Assembly (NCBI RefSeq): GCF_900112645.1
Contig: NZ_FOMO01000003.1
Location: 62,001 to 126,000 of the forward strand
Source: Phytopseudomonas straminea
GTDB taxonomy: Bacteria > Pseudomonadota > Gammaproteobacteria > Pseudomonadales > Pseudomonadaceae
Direction: 5' to 3'
Length of the DNA stretch: 64,000 nt
In this document: positions 28,554 to 40,017 of the stretch, in pieces
Layout of the letters: each line of letters begins with the position of its first letter
Numbering within the stretch: the first letter of the stretch is position 1
Notes under the pieces: generated by a model
What the model was told of the DNA's origin: nothing
Seen by the model: only the letters and a program-made list of their open reading frames with translations
Database searches by the model: none
Made by a program: the position numbers and the translations under genes

Positions 28554-28575
28554 AAAACCGGGGCATGCCCCGGTT
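28554..28575 (-). terminator. Rho-independent terminator of the purM-purN-DUF3108 run
   Basis: AAACCGGGGCATGCCCCGGTTT, a perfect palindrome followed by seven T on the minus strand, 23 bases after the DUF3108 stop. Confidence 0.92.
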
Positions 28576-28597
28576 TCTCTATTGTGTGGCGTCCAGA

Positions 28598-29314
28598 TCA
28601 GTCGCGGCGACCTTCCACGGTCTTGCCATCGACGGTGCCCGACTTGAGCATGATCTGGTATTCCTTGCCGTCCTTCTCGACCTGATGCAGGCGCACCAGC
28701 AAATAATCCCAGTCCTTGGCGAACCACAGGATGGTCTTGCGGCTGCTTTGCGTCGGGTCGCGCACCCGCTCGACCTTGATGGCGTCGATCAGGCCGGCGG
28801 CGGTACGCACTACTTCCTCGCCAAGTACGCGGAAATCGTAGGTTTCGATCTCGTCACCGTCGACCACCTGGTAGCTCATGCTTTTTTCGCCAGCGGCCAC
28901 GTCATGCTGTAGGGCCAACTGGTAGGTCGACTTGTCCTGCATGCCGCGGTTGAGCGGGAAGCGCACCGGGTTGCCGCGGTCGCTGCCGATTACCTGCTTC
29001 TGGGTCCAGTCGAAATCGAACTCGACGTCCTTGCTCTTGCCCAAGCCGCTGCGCTCGAACTTGTAGTTGTGCGGCAGGAAGGTGTCGCCATCGACCGAGA
29101 AGGTGCTCTGCTCGGTCAGGCCGGCGACCAGCATGGAGGCCTTGAACACCAGCTGCCAACGCCCGTCGTCGAGCTTCTGCAGGCTGCGTTCCGCGGAGCC
29201 GCTGACCGGAACCTGTTTCCAGTCGGCGGTGTAGCTGGCGGAGAAGGGCTTCGGCTCTGCGGCGAGGGCAGGCAGGCTGAACAACGCCAGGGCAAGCATT
29301 AAGGCGCGGCGCAT
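28598..29314 (-). CDS. DUF3108 family periplasmic protein
   Basis: 238 residues with a cleavable signal peptide (MRRALMLALALFSLPALAA). The mature part is beta-rich, with FSASYTADWKQVPVSGSAER at the start and VERVRDPTQSSRKTILWFAK later, typical of DUF3108, a predicted lipid- or porin-like beta-barrel-half fold of unknown role. AGGAG lies five bases before the ATG. The first 16 bases of the gene overlap the end of purN, so it is the distal member of the purM-purN run, ending at the terminator 28554-28575. Confidence 0.82.
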   Translation of the reverse strand: MRRALMLALALFSLPALAAEPKPFSASYTADWKQVPVSGSAERSLQKLDDGRWQLVFKASMLVAGLTEQSTFSVDGDTFLPHNYKFERSGLGKSKDVEFDFDWTQKQVIGSDRGNPVRFPLNRGMQDKSTYQLALQHDVAAGEKSMSYQVVDGDEIETYDFRVLGEEVVRTAAGLIDAIKVERVRDPTQSSRKTILWFAKDWDYLLVRLHQVEKDGKEYQIMLKSGTVDGKTVEGRRD

Positions 29315-29973
29315 GGAGTCTCCTTGCTGTTGATGGGGTAACCGGTGGCCGGCAGAGTAACACCGTCTAGCTGGGGGCCGGCCTCCGTGAGGTGCAAACG
29401 CTCCTCGGCGAACCAGCGTATGGCTAGCGGGTAGATCCGGTGTTCCTGGGCGTGAACCCGTTGCGCCAGGCTGGCGGCCGTGTCTTGCGAATGTACCGGG
29501 ATCACTGCCTGTACGACCAGAGGGCCACCATCGAGTTCCTCGGTCACGAAGTGCACGCTGCAGCCATGCTCGGTATCGCCGGCTTCCAGCGCACGCTGAT
29601 GAGTGTGCAGGCCTTTGTGGCGTGGCAGCAGTGAGGGGTGAATGTTCAGCAGGCGACCATGGTAGTGGCGCACGAAGGCAGGGGTGAGAATGCGCATGAA
29701 ACCGGCGAGCACGACCAGTTGCGGGTCGAAGCCGTCGATGGCCTCCATCAGGGCGGCGTCGAAGGCGTCGCGGCCCTGATAATCGCTGTGCTCTAGTACC
29801 CGGGTGGTGATGCCGGCGGCCTGCGCGCGTTGCAGGCCATAGGCGTCGCTGCGGTTGGCGATCACCGCGGCGATGCGCACCGGGTTCTCGCCGTCAGCGG
29901 TGCTGTCGATCAGTGCCTGAAGATTGCTGCCGGTGCCCGACAGCAGCACCACCACGTTACAGGGTCGCGGCAT
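29299..29973 (-). CDS. purN: phosphoribosylglycinamide formyltransferase
   Basis: A 224-residue cytoplasmic enzyme that transfers formyl from 10-formyl-THF to GAR in purine synthesis. Motifs: VVLLSGTGSNLQALID near the start, VVLAGFMRIL, and GRLLNIHPSLLPRHKGLHTHQ with the catalytic Asn-His pair. An acidic HFVTEELDGGPLVVQA loop carries the Asp. ATG 29973 overlaps the purM stop (TGATG). The length is slightly above the common 212, with a C-terminal extension after GVTLPATGYPINS. Confidence 0.95.
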   Translation of the reverse strand: MPRPCNVVVLLSGTGSNLQALIDSTADGENPVRIAAVIANRSDAYGLQRAQAAGITTRVLEHSDYQGRDAFDAALMEAIDGFDPQLVVLAGFMRILTPAFVRHYHGRLLNIHPSLLPRHKGLHTHQRALEAGDTEHGCSVHFVTEELDGGPLVVQAVIPVHSQDTAASLAQRVHAQEHRIYPLAIRWFAEERLHLTEAGPQLDGVTLPATGYPINSKETPCAAP

Positions 29974-31031
29974 CAGTGGCTTTTCAGGTTGTTCAGCACG
30001 ACACGCTCGGCGCCTTCGGCTGCGGCGGCGATCTGGCCGATGACCCACGGCTGCTCACCGGCGCTGCGCAGGGTGGCAAGGGCTGTGTCGACCTGATCCT
30101 GAGCGACGCAGATGACCATGCCCACGCCGCAGTTCAGCACGCGGTGCATCTCGTGCTCGTCGACGTTGCCTTTTTCCTGCAGGAAGTCGAATACCGCCGG
30201 GCGCTGCCAGCTGGCCACGTCGATCACTGCCTGGGCGTTGTCCGGCAGTACACGCGGGATGTTGTCCAGCAGGCCACCACCGGTGATGTGAGCCATGGCC
30301 TTGACCGCGCCGGTCTTCTTGATCAGCTCCAGCAGCGGCTTGACGTAGATGCGAGTCGGCGCCATCAGCAGGTCGGCGAGGGGCTTGCCGTCGAGCTGGG
30401 TGTTTTCGATATCGGTGCCGGAGACTTCAAGGATCTTGCGGATCAGCGAGTAGCCGTTGGAGTGCGGGCCGGAGGAGGGCAGCGCGATCAGTGCATCGCC
30501 GGTAGCGACCTTGGAACCGTCGATGATCTCGGCCTTCTCGACCACGCCCACGCAGAAACCGGCCAGGTCGTAGTCTTCGCCTTCATACATGCCCGGCATC
30601 TCGGCGGTTTCACCACCGACCAGGGAGCAGCCGGCCAGTTCGCAGCCGGCGCCGATGCCGGTGACCACGGTGGCGGCCACGTCAACGTTGAGTTTGCCGG
30701 TGGCGTAGTAGTCGAGGAAGAACAGCGGCTCGGCGCCACAGACCACCAGATCGTTGACGCACATGGCGACCAGGTCCTGGCCGATGCTGTCGTGCTTGTT
30801 CAGGTTTAGGGCCAGGCGCAGCTTGGTGCCGACACCGTCGGTGCCGCTGACCAGCACCGGTTGCTTGTAGCCGGCCGGGATCTCGCACAGGGCGCCGAAG
30901 CCACCCAGGCCACCCATGACTTCAGGACGGGCGGTGCGCTTGGCTACGCCCTTGATGCGTTCGACCAGGGCTTCGCCTGCGTCGATGTCCACACCTGCGT
31001 CCTTGTAGCTGATGGAGGGTTGCTTGCTCAT
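29973..31031 (-). CDS. purM: phosphoribosylformylglycinamidine cyclo-ligase
   Basis: 352 residues, an ATP-dependent enzyme forming aminoimidazole ribotide. Typical segments: [20 protein letters not shown] at the N-terminus, [17 protein letters not shown] for substrate, [23 protein letters not shown], and [23 protein letters not shown] 31031 is the family start; the frame is open upstream without a recognisable sequence. It is first in the purM-purN run and divergent from the DUF2066 gene. Confidence 0.96.
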   Translation of the reverse strand: MSKQPSISYKDAGVDIDAGEALVERIKGVAKRTARPEVMGGLGGFGALCEIPAGYKQPVLVSGTDGVGTKLRLALNLNKHDSIGQDLVAMCVNDLVVCGAEPLFFLDYYATGKLNVDVAATVVTGIGAGCELAGCSLVGGETAEMPGMYEGEDYDLAGFCVGVVEKAEIIDGSKVATGDALIALPSSGPHSNGYSLIRKILEVSGTDIENTQLDGKPLADLLMAPTRIYVKPLLELIKKTGAVKAMAHITGGGLLDNIPRVLPDNAQAVIDVASWQRPAVFDFLQEKGNVDEHEMHRVLNCGVGMVICVAQDQVDTALATLRSAGEQPWVIGQIAAAAEGAERVVLNNLKSH

Positions 31032-31313
31032 AGATCCAGGCCTTTGGAAGGGGAAAGTCGGAATAGCGTCGGCCCCTTGGGGCCGTTCTGCGAAGGCGCG
31101 CGATTTTATCAGGCTTGCCCGGCAGCGGCCAGCCACCGTGCCGAGTATGGGTCGCCAGGCGGCGTGAAACCTGGCCGGCCCTGGCGGGTCACACGCAAGC
31201 CTACCTGTGAGCTGATGGCCGTGTGGCTTGCGATGCCATGGCAACAGCCCCTAAGGTATAGCGCCACGGCCTGTTACCGCGCGCCGCCTTCTTCAGCCGA
31301 GAGTTTTCCGTTC

Positions 31314-32396
31314 ATGCGCCCGAGCTTCCGCCCCCTGCTTTTCTGCCTGTCACTCTTGAGCCTGCCGACCCTGGCAGCGACCGTGAGTGACCTATATCAG
31401 GTGCGTGAGACGGTTGCCAGCCAGCAGCCCGAGGAGCGCGATGCCGCCCTGCAGCGGGCGGTCGAGACGCTGGTAATGCGCCTGACCGGCAAACCGGATG
31501 CGGCCAAGGGCTCGGCGCTGGCGGAGTTGCGCAAGGATCCGCAGCAGATCATCAGCCAGTACGGTTACGAGGGCGATCATCTGGTGGTCGATTTCGATGC
31601 GGTGTCCACCGATCGCTCCCTGCGTCAGGCCGGTTTGCCGCTCTGGGGCGTCAACCGCCCGGCGATTCTCGCCTGGTGGCTGAACGAGACGGTCGACGGC
31701 GGCAACATCGTCGGTGACGGCCAGGCCGCTGCCGAGCCGCTGCGCGAGGCCGCCCAGCACCGTGGCCTGCCATTGCGCCTGCCGTTGGCCGACCTCAGCG
31801 AGCAGCTGGTGGCGACCAAGGAGGCGCTGGGCGCCAAGGATCCGGGTGAGCTGCGTTCGGCATCCGAGCGCTACGGCGCCGACGCCTTGCTGGCGGTGCG
31901 CACCAGTGAAACGGACGGCAAGTGGCAAGCCAGCTGGCAGCTTTGGCTGGGCGATGATCATGATCAGGGCAAGGCCGAAGCAGCCGACCAGGCCGCGTTG
32001 GCCGATGCGGTGTTGCTGGCGGTGAGCGAGCGCCTGGCGCCACGTTTCGTCGTCGCTCCGGGCGCCAGTTCGACGCAGACGGTGGAAATCATCGGCGCCG
32101 ATCTGTCCCGCTACGCCGAGCTGCAGCGGGTGCTCGAACCCTTTGGCGCCCAACTTCAGTCGGTGCAGGCCGACCGGCTGATCTACAAGGTCAACGCCAG
32201 TGCCGAGCAGCTTCGCACCCAACTGGGCCTGCTGCAGTTGCACGAGGTGTCGGCTGCCGAACTGGCCGTCGAGGCGCCGGCGCCCGCCGAGCCCCAGGCA
32301 CCCGTCGATGCCAGTCAGGCGCCGGTGGCGCCTCAGGCTGCGCCACCAACGTCACCGGCCAGTGCATCTGGCGATGTTCTGTACTTTCGCTGGTAG
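31314..32396 (+). CDS. DUF2066 family exported protein
   Basis: 360 residues. The signal peptide is MRPSFRPLLFCLSLLSLPTLAA with cleavage near residue 22. The start of the mature protein (VSDLYQVRETVASQQPEERD) is the typical DUF2066 opening. The last 60 residues are a low-complexity tail rich in Ala and Pro. It is presumably periplasmic; no activity is known. It corresponds to PA0946, next to perM and hda, which is a conserved order in Pseudomonas. It is divergent from purM with 282 bases between. Confidence 0.83.
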   Translation: MRPSFRPLLFCLSLLSLPTLAATVSDLYQVRETVASQQPEERDAALQRAVETLVMRLTGKPDAAKGSALAELRKDPQQIISQYGYEGDHLVVDFDAVSTDRSLRQAGLPLWGVNRPAILAWWLNETVDGGNIVGDGQAAAEPLREAAQHRGLPLRLPLADLSEQLVATKEALGAKDPGELRSASERYGADALLAVRTSETDGKWQASWQLWLGDDHDQGKAEAADQAALADAVLLAVSERLAPRFVVAPGASSTQTVEIIGADLSRYAELQRVLEPFGAQLQSVQADRLIYKVNASAEQLRTQLGLLQLHEVSAAELAVEAPAPAEPQAPVDASQAPVAPQAAPPTSPASASGDVLYFRW

Positions 32397-32492
32397 ACTG
32401 CCCGCCAACTGAACCGCTTCGCTTTCGACGGCCATGGCCGAGGTCGTTTTGCGAGTGCGCACCGACCTGACTTTCGCTTCTGAGGATCGAGC

Positions 32493-33587
32493 ATGCCCGT
32501 TTCGTCTCGCTGGCTGTGGATCGCTGCCGTGCTGGTGCTGGGCGGCTTCCTGTACGTGCTGCATCCGATTCTTTCGCCGTTTCTGATGGGCATCCTGATC
32601 GCCTACCTCGGCGATCCACTGGTCGATCGCCTGGAGCGCCTCAAGCTGTCGCGTACCTGGGGCGTGATCGTGGTATTCGGCCTGTTCACCCTGCTGATGG
32701 CCCTGGCTTTGCTGGTGTTGATTCCGATGCTCGGCAAGCAATTGGTACGGCTGTACGAACTGCTACCACAGATGCTCGATTGGGCGCAGAACCAGGCCTT
32801 GCCGTGGGTTCAGGTCAAGCTCGGCCTGAACGAGGGCTTCTGGCGCTTCGATGAATTGAAAAAGGCATTGTCCGGTCACCTGGGGCAAACCACCGATATC
32901 GCCGGGCTGGTGCTGTCGCAGGTCACCGCGTCGAGCCTGGCCCTGGTGGCCTGGGTGGCCAACCTGCTGCTGATTCCGGTGGTCAGCTTCTACCTGATGC
33001 GCGACTGGGACCTGCTGGTCAGCAAGCTGCGCGGCCTGGTGCCGCGCGACAACGAGGGCGTGGTGGTGAAACTGGTCGGTGAATGCCACGAGGTGCTGGG
33101 CGCGTTCCTGCGCGGTCAGCTTCTGGTAATGCTGGCGCTCGGTGCGATGTATGCGGTCGGCCTGATGGCCATCGGCTTGGAACTGGGGCTGTTGATCGGC
33201 CTGCTGGCTGGCCTGGCGAGCATCGTGCCGTACCTCGGTGTGGTGGTGGGTATCGGCAGTGCACTGCTGGCGGGGCTGTTCCAGTTCGGCGGCGACCCTT
33301 ATCCGCTGTTGATGATTGCCGGCGTGTTCGTGGTCGGTCAATTGCTCGAAGGCATGCTGCTGACGCCGCTGCTGGTCGGCGACCGCATCGGCCTGCACCC
33401 GGTGGCGGTGATCTTCGCGATCATGGCCGGCGGCCAGCTGTTCGGTTTCACCGGTATTCTTGTGGCGCTGCCGGTAGCCGCAGTGATCATGGTGCTGCTG
33501 CGCCATGTGCACGAACTGTACAAGCAGTCCGATGCCTACGCGGGGCAGGCTCCGGTGCAGCCAAAGCCTGGGCGCAAGGCGCGCTGA
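32493..33587 (+). CDS. AI-2E/PerM family membrane protein
   Basis: 364 residues with about eight hydrophobic segments: a cluster in the first 95 residues, a soluble stretch at 95-145, and the rest to 345. PYLGVVVGIGSALLAGLFQFG and GDRIGLHPVAVIFAIMAGGQLFG match the AI-2E (PerM) transporter family. Substrates vary among members and none is proven for this branch. The gene has a good context (GAGG before ATG 32493) and lies between DUF2066 and hda, as in other pseudomonads. Confidence 0.88.
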   Translation: MPVSSRWLWIAAVLVLGGFLYVLHPILSPFLMGILIAYLGDPLVDRLERLKLSRTWGVIVVFGLFTLLMALALLVLIPMLGKQLVRLYELLPQMLDWAQNQALPWVQVKLGLNEGFWRFDELKKALSGHLGQTTDIAGLVLSQVTASSLALVAWVANLLLIPVVSFYLMRDWDLLVSKLRGLVPRDNEGVVVKLVGECHEVLGAFLRGQLLVMLALGAMYAVGLMAIGLELGLLIGLLAGLASIVPYLGVVVGIGSALLAGLFQFGGDPYPLLMIAGVFVVGQLLEGMLLTPLLVGDRIGLHPVAVIFAIMAGGQLFGFTGILVALPVAAVIMVLLRHVHELYKQSDAYAGQAPVQPKPGRKAR

Positions 33588-33719
33588 AGCCGCTTCTCGT
33601 TGGCTAAATCCTTGTATTGCCTTGGAAAGTGGGTCAATGACAGGCAGCCGCCAAGGGTATAAACTGCGCCACCTTTATTCAGAGCGCCAAGCGGGCTCCG
33701 CCGAGCCAATTTCTCCAGC

Positions 33720-34424
33720 ATGAAGCCGATTCAACTGCCCCTGGGTGTGCGTCTGCGCGACGACGCCACCTTCGCCAATTACTACCCGGGCGCGAATGCC
33801 GCTGCCCTCGGGTACGTGGAGCGTCTGTGCGAAGCCGAGGCAGGCTGGACGGAGAGCCTGATCTATCTGTGGGGTGGCGAAGGCGTCGGGCGCAGCCACC
33901 TGTTGCAGGCGGCCTGCCTGCGCTTCGAGCAGCTTGGCGAACGTGCCGTCTATTTGCCACTGGCCGACGTGGTGCAATACGGCCCGGCGATTCTCGACAA
34001 CCTGGAACAGTTCGAGCTGGTCTGCCTGGACGATCTGGAAGCCGCTGCCGGCCAGCGTGCCTGGGAAGAAGCGCTGTTCCACCTGTTCAATCGCCTGCGC
34101 GACAGCGGTCGTCGTCTGTTGCTGTCGGCCAATGCATCACCGCGCGAATTGTCGATCAAGCTGCCTGACCTCAAGTCGCGCCTGACCCTGGCGCTGGTAT
34201 TCCAGCTGCAGTCGCTGTCCGACGAGGACAAATTGCGCGCTCTGCAGCTGCGGGCTTCGCGCCGCGGCCTGCACATGAGCGAAGAAGTGGGACGCTTCAT
34301 CCTCACCCGTGGCGAGCGCAGCATGAGCGCGTTGTTCGATTTGCTCGAGCGTCTGGATCAGGCGTCGCTGCAGGAAAAGCGCAAGCTGACCATTCCCTTC
34401 CTCAAGGAAACCTTGGACTGGTAG
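33720..34424 (+). CDS. hda: DnaA regulatory inactivator Hda
   Basis: A 234-residue AAA+ protein related to the DnaA ATPase domain. It works with the DNA clamp to stimulate ATP hydrolysis by DnaA after initiation. The N-terminus IQLPLGVRL carries a clamp-binding QLxLxV motif (QLPLGV). The P-loop reads GGEGVGRSHLLQA with Arg-Ser in place of Lys-Thr, as I recall for Pseudomonas Hda. LVCLDDLEAAAG is the Walker B, and LKSRLTLALVF the sensor region. Single gene, convergent with the DUF2069 gene. Confidence 0.92.
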   Translation: MKPIQLPLGVRLRDDATFANYYPGANAAALGYVERLCEAEAGWTESLIYLWGGEGVGRSHLLQAACLRFEQLGERAVYLPLADVVQYGPAILDNLEQFELVCLDDLEAAAGQRAWEEALFHLFNRLRDSGRRLLLSANASPRELSIKLPDLKSRLTLALVFQLQSLSDEDKLRALQLRASRRGLHMSEEVGRFILTRGERSMSALFDLLERLDQASLQEKRKLTIPFLKETLDW

Positions 34425-34446
34425 CTAGCTCCGGCCCGGTCGCATC

Positions 34447-35817
<1,371 letters not shown>

Positions 35818-36044
35818 GGCAGTCGTCGCTTCTGGCGGCAGATGGCGGCTATTCTAACCGCGTCGGCGTCTTGCGCTGAACGGGGTGCGGCAATCAGGGC
35901 GAACCTAAGTGCCGGCCCGGCGTCTGTAGTGCGTCGGTCACAATGGCTTGTGGCCAGCTTTTCCGCTCGTTCGTATTGCCTGTGCCCCAGGTGGCGCCGG
36001 GTTGACGATGATGCACAGATTTCGACTGCCCTTAAGAGGTGGGT

Positions 36045-37274
36045 ATGCAGCAGCGTCTGCGAGACTGGCTTGAGTTCTGGGGATTCCTCTGGCAGCGCTT
36101 CTTCGATAATCGCGGTGCCGACAATGCCGCAGCGCTGACCTATACCACGCTGTTTGCGGTGGTGCCGATGATGACCGTCACCTTTGCGGTGCTCTCCGCC
36201 GTGCCGGCCTTCCAGGGTACTGGTGAGCAGATCCAGGCGTTCATCTTTCATAATTTCGTGCCGTCTGCCGGCGAGACGCTGCAGGAGTACCTGCGTGATT
36301 TCACCACCCAGGCCCGGCAGCTGACCTGGATCGGCGTCGCCGTGCTGGCGGTCACAGCGTTCTGGATGCTGGTCACCGTCGAGCGCACCTTCAACACCAT
36401 TTGGCGGGTACGACAGCCGCGGCGCGGTATCGCCACCTTCCTGCTGTACTGGGCGATCCTCAGCCTGGGTCCGATGCTATTGGGCGCCGGTTTCGCCATC
36501 AGCACCTATGTCGCTTCGCTGTCGCTGCTCAGCGGGCCGGACGCGGTAGTCGGCGCCAAGACGTTGCTGCGTTTCACGCCGCTGCTGTTCAGCGTGGCGG
36601 CTTTCACTCTGCTCTACGCGGCGGTGCCCAACGCCCGGGTGCCGCTGCGCCATGCGTTGTGGGGTGGGCTGTTCACGGCGGTGCTGCTGGAGTTGGCCAA
36701 GGCGATTTTCGGCTTTTACGTGCGTTTCTTCCCCGGCTACCAGTTGATCTATGGCGCCTTTGCCACGGTGCCGCTGTTCCTTTTCTGGGTGTTCCTGTCC
36801 TGGCTGATCGTGTTGCTGGGGGCGGAGCTGGTCTGCAACCTGGGTGTTTCCCATCAATGGCGCAAGCGCGCGATGCCCAGGGCGCTGGTGTTGCTAGGGA
36901 TTCTGCGGGTATTCCACGCGCGTCAGCGTACCGGCCTCAAGGTGCGTCATCGCGATATTCAGCGTCAGGGCTGGTTGCTGCCCGAGCATGAATGGGAGAA
37001 GGTGCTGAGCTTTCTGGAGGAACAGCGTCTGGTCGCCAGCACCGGCGGTGATAGCTGGATGCTCAGCCGCGACCTGAATCATTACTCACTGCAGCAACTG
37101 ATCGAGCGCAGTCCCTGGCCGTTGCCCCACCTGAGTCAACTGCCCGATGAATTGGACGAGCCCTGGTATCCCGCGCTGCGTGAGGCGCTGAAGCGGCTGC
37201 ATGACGAGCAGACGGTGTTGTTCGGAGACAGTCTGGCGCATTGGCTGGAGGGGCAGGGCGGTGACACAAAGTGA
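36045..37274 (+). CDS. YihY/BrkB family membrane protein
   Basis: 409 residues. The first 270 hold about six hydrophobic segments of the YihY/UPF0761 family ([20 protein letters not shown] is the signature opening; [20 protein letters not shown] later). The last 130 are cytoplasmic and carry a winged-helix-like part. The family was long called ribonuclease BN by mistake; in other bacteria it has been called BrkB. ATG 36045 has AGAGG upstream; a GTG two codons earlier is possible. Confidence 0.88.
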   Translation: MQQRLRDWLEFWGFLWQRFFDNRGADNAAALTYTTLFAVVPMMTVTFAVLSAVPAFQGTGEQIQAFIFHNFVPSAGETLQEYLRDFTTQARQLTWIGVAVLAVTAFWMLVTVERTFNTIWRVRQPRRGIATFLLYWAILSLGPMLLGAGFAISTYVASLSLLSGPDAVVGAKTLLRFTPLLFSVAAFTLLYAAVPNARVPLRHALWGGLFTAVLLELAKAIFGFYVRFFPGYQLIYGAFATVPLFLFWVFLSWLIVLLGAELVCNLGVSHQWRKRAMPRALVLLGILRVFHARQRTGLKVRHRDIQRQGWLLPEHEWEKVLSFLEEQRLVASTGGDSWMLSRDLNHYSLQQLIERSPWPLPHLSQLPDELDEPWYPALREALKRLHDEQTVLFGDSLAHWLEGQGGDTK

Positions 37275-37409
37275 CGTTCCACGTCGCTTGTTAATGTTCA
37301 GCCTGATAGCTCGGTGCTACCCTGTGGTGCCGGCTGATTGGCGTCAGCAAGCTGGCATGCTTCTGGCTATGCACTTTCAGCCGATGTTGCACCATCCAGA
37401 GAAAGAACA

Positions 37410-37616
37410 ATGCTCAAACCATCCCCCAAGGTCGTGATGCTCCATGCTCGTGATAGCGAGCGTGCGCTGGAGAATCTGAATCGCATCACCGGGCTGCGTT
37501 TCAGTCGCTGGCCCGAGTCCTTGGTGACCACCACCGCTACTGCGGCGGTAGCAGATGATCAGCCTCGGCAGGGCGCCTGCGATGCGTCTGCCGAGGTCAA
37601 TCAGGCGTTGGCCTGA
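37410..37616 (+). CDS. small conserved protein, unknown
   Basis: 68 residues from ATG 37410, AGAAAGAACA upstream. MLKPSPKVVMLHARDSERAL then NRITGLRFSRWPESLV is a conserved-looking core that I recall from small proteins at this position in Pseudomonas (near PA0951a). The tail is variable and Thr/Ala-rich. Its last 16 bases overlap the end of the convergent gene at 37601. Confidence 0.55.
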   Translation: MLKPSPKVVMLHARDSERALENLNRITGLRFSRWPESLVTTTATAAVADDQPRQGACDASAEVNQALA

Positions 37617-37999
37617 CCAACCAGCGTTTGCGCAATCGTCGCTTCGACGGCCTGTACAAAAAGCTCTTCGACTTTTACCTCGACCTGCAGATGAGCCGAG
37701 CGCAGACGTATCTGCATGTCCTCAATCCGCTGCGCCACTGGTAGGCGTGCGATACCGGAAAGTAGGATCCTGTCCTGGGCGCCGACCTTGGCGTGATCCA
37801 GGTTGACTGAGCGGATCTGCTCGCCGTCGCGATAGCGCACCTGCAAGGATACCAGGCTGCCGGCCTGGCCGGGCAGATGCAGCCAGGCGGCCACGTTGAA
37901 CTCGGCCACCCGCCCGTCATAGTCAGTCAATTGCAGGTGGGCGCTCTGGATCAGATGGGCGGGGACCTGGCCGATCAGTGTGTCATGGGCGTTAGGCAT
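37601..37999 (-). CDS. conserved hypothetical protein
   Basis: 132 residues from ATG 37999 (an upstream start at 38029 adds ten residues). It is a soluble beta-rich protein (VAEFNVAAWLHLPGQAGSLV, LVSLQVRYRDGEQIRSVNLD). The pattern of strands could be a small beta barrel such as the PilZ or OB type, but no diagnostic motif is present. It sits downstream of the PilZ-like gene on the same strand, 103 bases apart. Confidence 0.6.
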   Translation of the reverse strand: MPNAHDTLIGQVPAHLIQSAHLQLTDYDGRVAEFNVAAWLHLPGQAGSLVSLQVRYRDGEQIRSVNLDHAKVGAQDRILLSGIARLPVAQRIEDMQIRLRSAHLQVEVKVEELFVQAVEATIAQTLVGQANA

Positions 38000-38102
38000 G
38001 CGGATTCCCTGGCTGGCGAAGGACGTCAACGGGTAAGTATAAGGACGGTGCCCTTGCTCAAACTGTGCGCCAGGCCGCCCTTACGAGTGACCGGCTTCTC
38101 AT

Positions 38103-39503
38103 TCAGGGCAGTTCCAGCGGGTGACGGCTTACCGTGGCACTGGCCAGGTTGCAGGCTGGCAACTGCAGGCGGTTCTGGTTGACCGCGCTGGGCAGTTGCA
38201 GCCACAGGTTTTCGCCGTCGCTGAACTGGTTGTGCGGCACCCACAGGCCGTGGTGCCAGCCCTCCCGGGGTTTCGGCGTGCTCTGCAGAATACCGAGATG
38301 TGCCTGGCTGCTGGGCGCACGCCTGAGCCAGGTCGGTTGTGCCAGCCCCTTGAGGTAGCGAAGGCCCAAGTGAAATCCGTCGTCGTTGAGATGTCGCCAG
38401 CACACCAGGGCCAGCACGTCGCTGTCGGCAATCAGCAGCACCAACTGACCAACCGGCAGGCTGTGGGCGACATGTGCTGGGCAGAGTAAGCGTGCGCCGC
38501 CCGGGCCGATATCGAGAATCTGGCCTGGTGTGCATTGCGGCCGCTGCTGCAGAAGCTGGGCATGGATGGCCGGGATACCGATGGCCAGCCGGCAATCGCT
38601 TTGTTGCGGGGTGCGCGAATGGCGACGCTGATCGGTGCCCAGCCAGTGATGATGCACCCGCTCGAGCAGCTCGCGTTCACCTGCGCTGCGCAGTGGCGCA
38701 GGCTCACCAAGTGCCACCAGCAGGGCGCCCAGCTCCAGGCGCCGCAGGCTTTCATCGCCAGCCTGCGGGCGTTGCTGATAGGTCAGGCACGGCTGCGGAC
38801 GCTGCAGATCGATCAGCGGGCCTTCGGATTTGTCCTCCGCATCCCAAGGCATCAGGCGGGCAAGCGCTGCCAGCGGGGCCAGGGCGGCGAACAGTCGCTG
38901 ACATTCTTCCGGCTGCAGGTGCGGCGGGTTGCTCAGGGCCAGCAGTAATATCTGCTGATAGAGCCCGCGCAGGGTGTCGGCCGGTATAGGCGTAAATGCC
39001 GCGGCTACCGGCTCGTCGAGACAGCCATGCTGCTCGCCCAGCCAGTAGAGCAGGTGGCTGTCCTGCCATAGGCTGGCATCTGCTTCACGGTACTGCTGGA
39101 AATGGCGCAGCAAGGTTTGGGCGATAAAGTGCTGAGCCATGTACAGGCACCAGGCCAGGTGCGGCTGAGATGGCTTGTGACCCTGCAGTATCTGCAGCAG
39201 CAGACGCTTGTAGCCAATGGCGAGCTCATTGCACAGTTGCAGCTGGTGTTCGGCGTTGGCGGGAAGGCTGCCCGAAGCGCCGTAGTAGCGATACTCGTCA
39301 CTGAAGTTTTGCAGCGCCCGCTGTCTTTCGAGTAAGGTCATTGCGCTGCGATTCAGGTGCGCGAGTCGGGTGATCAACTCTTGCAGGCCGGCTTCCGGCG
39401 GCAACTGGCGAGAGGCGCTCAGGCTTGTGCCGAGGGTGGCCTGGTCGATCGAGTCGGTCTGAAGCGCGTCGGGTACAGCGAGCTGCAGGGCATCCAGTGT
39501 CAT
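38103..39503 (-). CDS. PilZ-like/cyclic-di-GMP-type domain protein
   Basis: 466 residues from ATG 39503. The first 270 residues are helical with TPR-like character (QHFIAQTLLRHFQQYREADA). Near residue 300-400 there is a beta-barrel region, LDIGPGGARLLCPAHVAHSL then SDVLALVCWRHLNDDGFHLG, which resembles PilZ-type domains (D-x-S/G-x-x-G element). An RxxxR motif upstream could be QQRR at about 290, so binding is uncertain. It is cytoplasmic and has no catalytic motif. Relatives occur widely in Pseudomonas with no assigned role. Confidence 0.6.
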   Translation of the reverse strand: MTLDALQLAVPDALQTDSIDQATLGTSLSASRQLPPEAGLQELITRLAHLNRSAMTLLERQRALQNFSDEYRYYGASGSLPANAEHQLQLCNELAIGYKRLLLQILQGHKPSQPHLAWCLYMAQHFIAQTLLRHFQQYREADASLWQDSHLLYWLGEQHGCLDEPVAAAFTPIPADTLRGLYQQILLLALSNPPHLQPEECQRLFAALAPLAALARLMPWDAEDKSEGPLIDLQRPQPCLTYQQRPQAGDESLRRLELGALLVALGEPAPLRSAGERELLERVHHHWLGTDQRRHSRTPQQSDCRLAIGIPAIHAQLLQQRPQCTPGQILDIGPGGARLLCPAHVAHSLPVGQLVLLIADSDVLALVCWRHLNDDGFHLGLRYLKGLAQPTWLRRAPSSQAHLGILQSTPKPREGWHHGLWVPHNQFSDGENLWLQLPSAVNQNRLQLPACNLASATVSRHPLELP

Positions 39504-39533
39504 AGCAACCTTATCGATATGAGGACCGTTTCC

Positions 39534-40013
39534 ATGGTAGAGCGATTCCCGCGAGTCATCGGGCTGATGATGCTGCTCATAGCCGCTGCGGTGCTGGCAG
39601 GTTGCAAGGCAGACGTGGGTGTCGACCAGCATGGGCAGAAGGTAGCGGTTGAGCGCCTTGAAGGCCAGTGGCTGGTTATCAATTATTGGGCCGAATGGTG
39701 CGGGCCTTGTCGTTCGGAGATACCCGAACTGAACGGCCTGGCGCCCGAACTGGAGAAGCAGTCCATCGGCCTCTTCGGCGTGAACTTCGACGGTTTGCAG
39801 GGCGAAGAGCTCAGCAAGGCGGCCGAAGCGCTGGGTATCGAGTTCACCGTGTTGGCCAAGGATCCTGCCGAACGTTTCGGTTTACCGCCCAGTGACGCCC
39901 TGCCGGTTACCTATATCGTCGACGATCAGGGCAAAGTCCGCGAGCGTCTGCTCGGTGAACAGACCGCCGAAGGTCTCAAGGCGCGGCTGGCGGCGCTGCG
40001 TCAGGAGGGCTGA
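39534..40013 (+). CDS. TlpA-family thioredoxin-like lipoprotein
   Basis: 159 residues from ATG 39534, preceded by GAGGA at eight bases; an in-frame ATG at 39519 has no such site. The signal peptide ends in LAGC (C24), so it is lipid-anchored to the membrane with a periplasmic thioredoxin fold. The active site reads EWCGPCRSEIP and the cis-Pro loop SDALPVTYIVDD. It acts in disulfide exchange of exported proteins. It runs divergently from the PilZ-like gene and is followed by acylphosphatase after four bases. Confidence 0.9.
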   Translation: MVERFPRVIGLMMLLIAAAVLAGCKADVGVDQHGQKVAVERLEGQWLVINYWAEWCGPCRSEIPELNGLAPELEKQSIGLFGVNFDGLQGEELSKAAEALGIEFTVLAKDPAERFGLPPSDALPVTYIVDDQGKVRERLLGEQTAEGLKARLAALRQEG

Positions 40014-40017
40014 GACC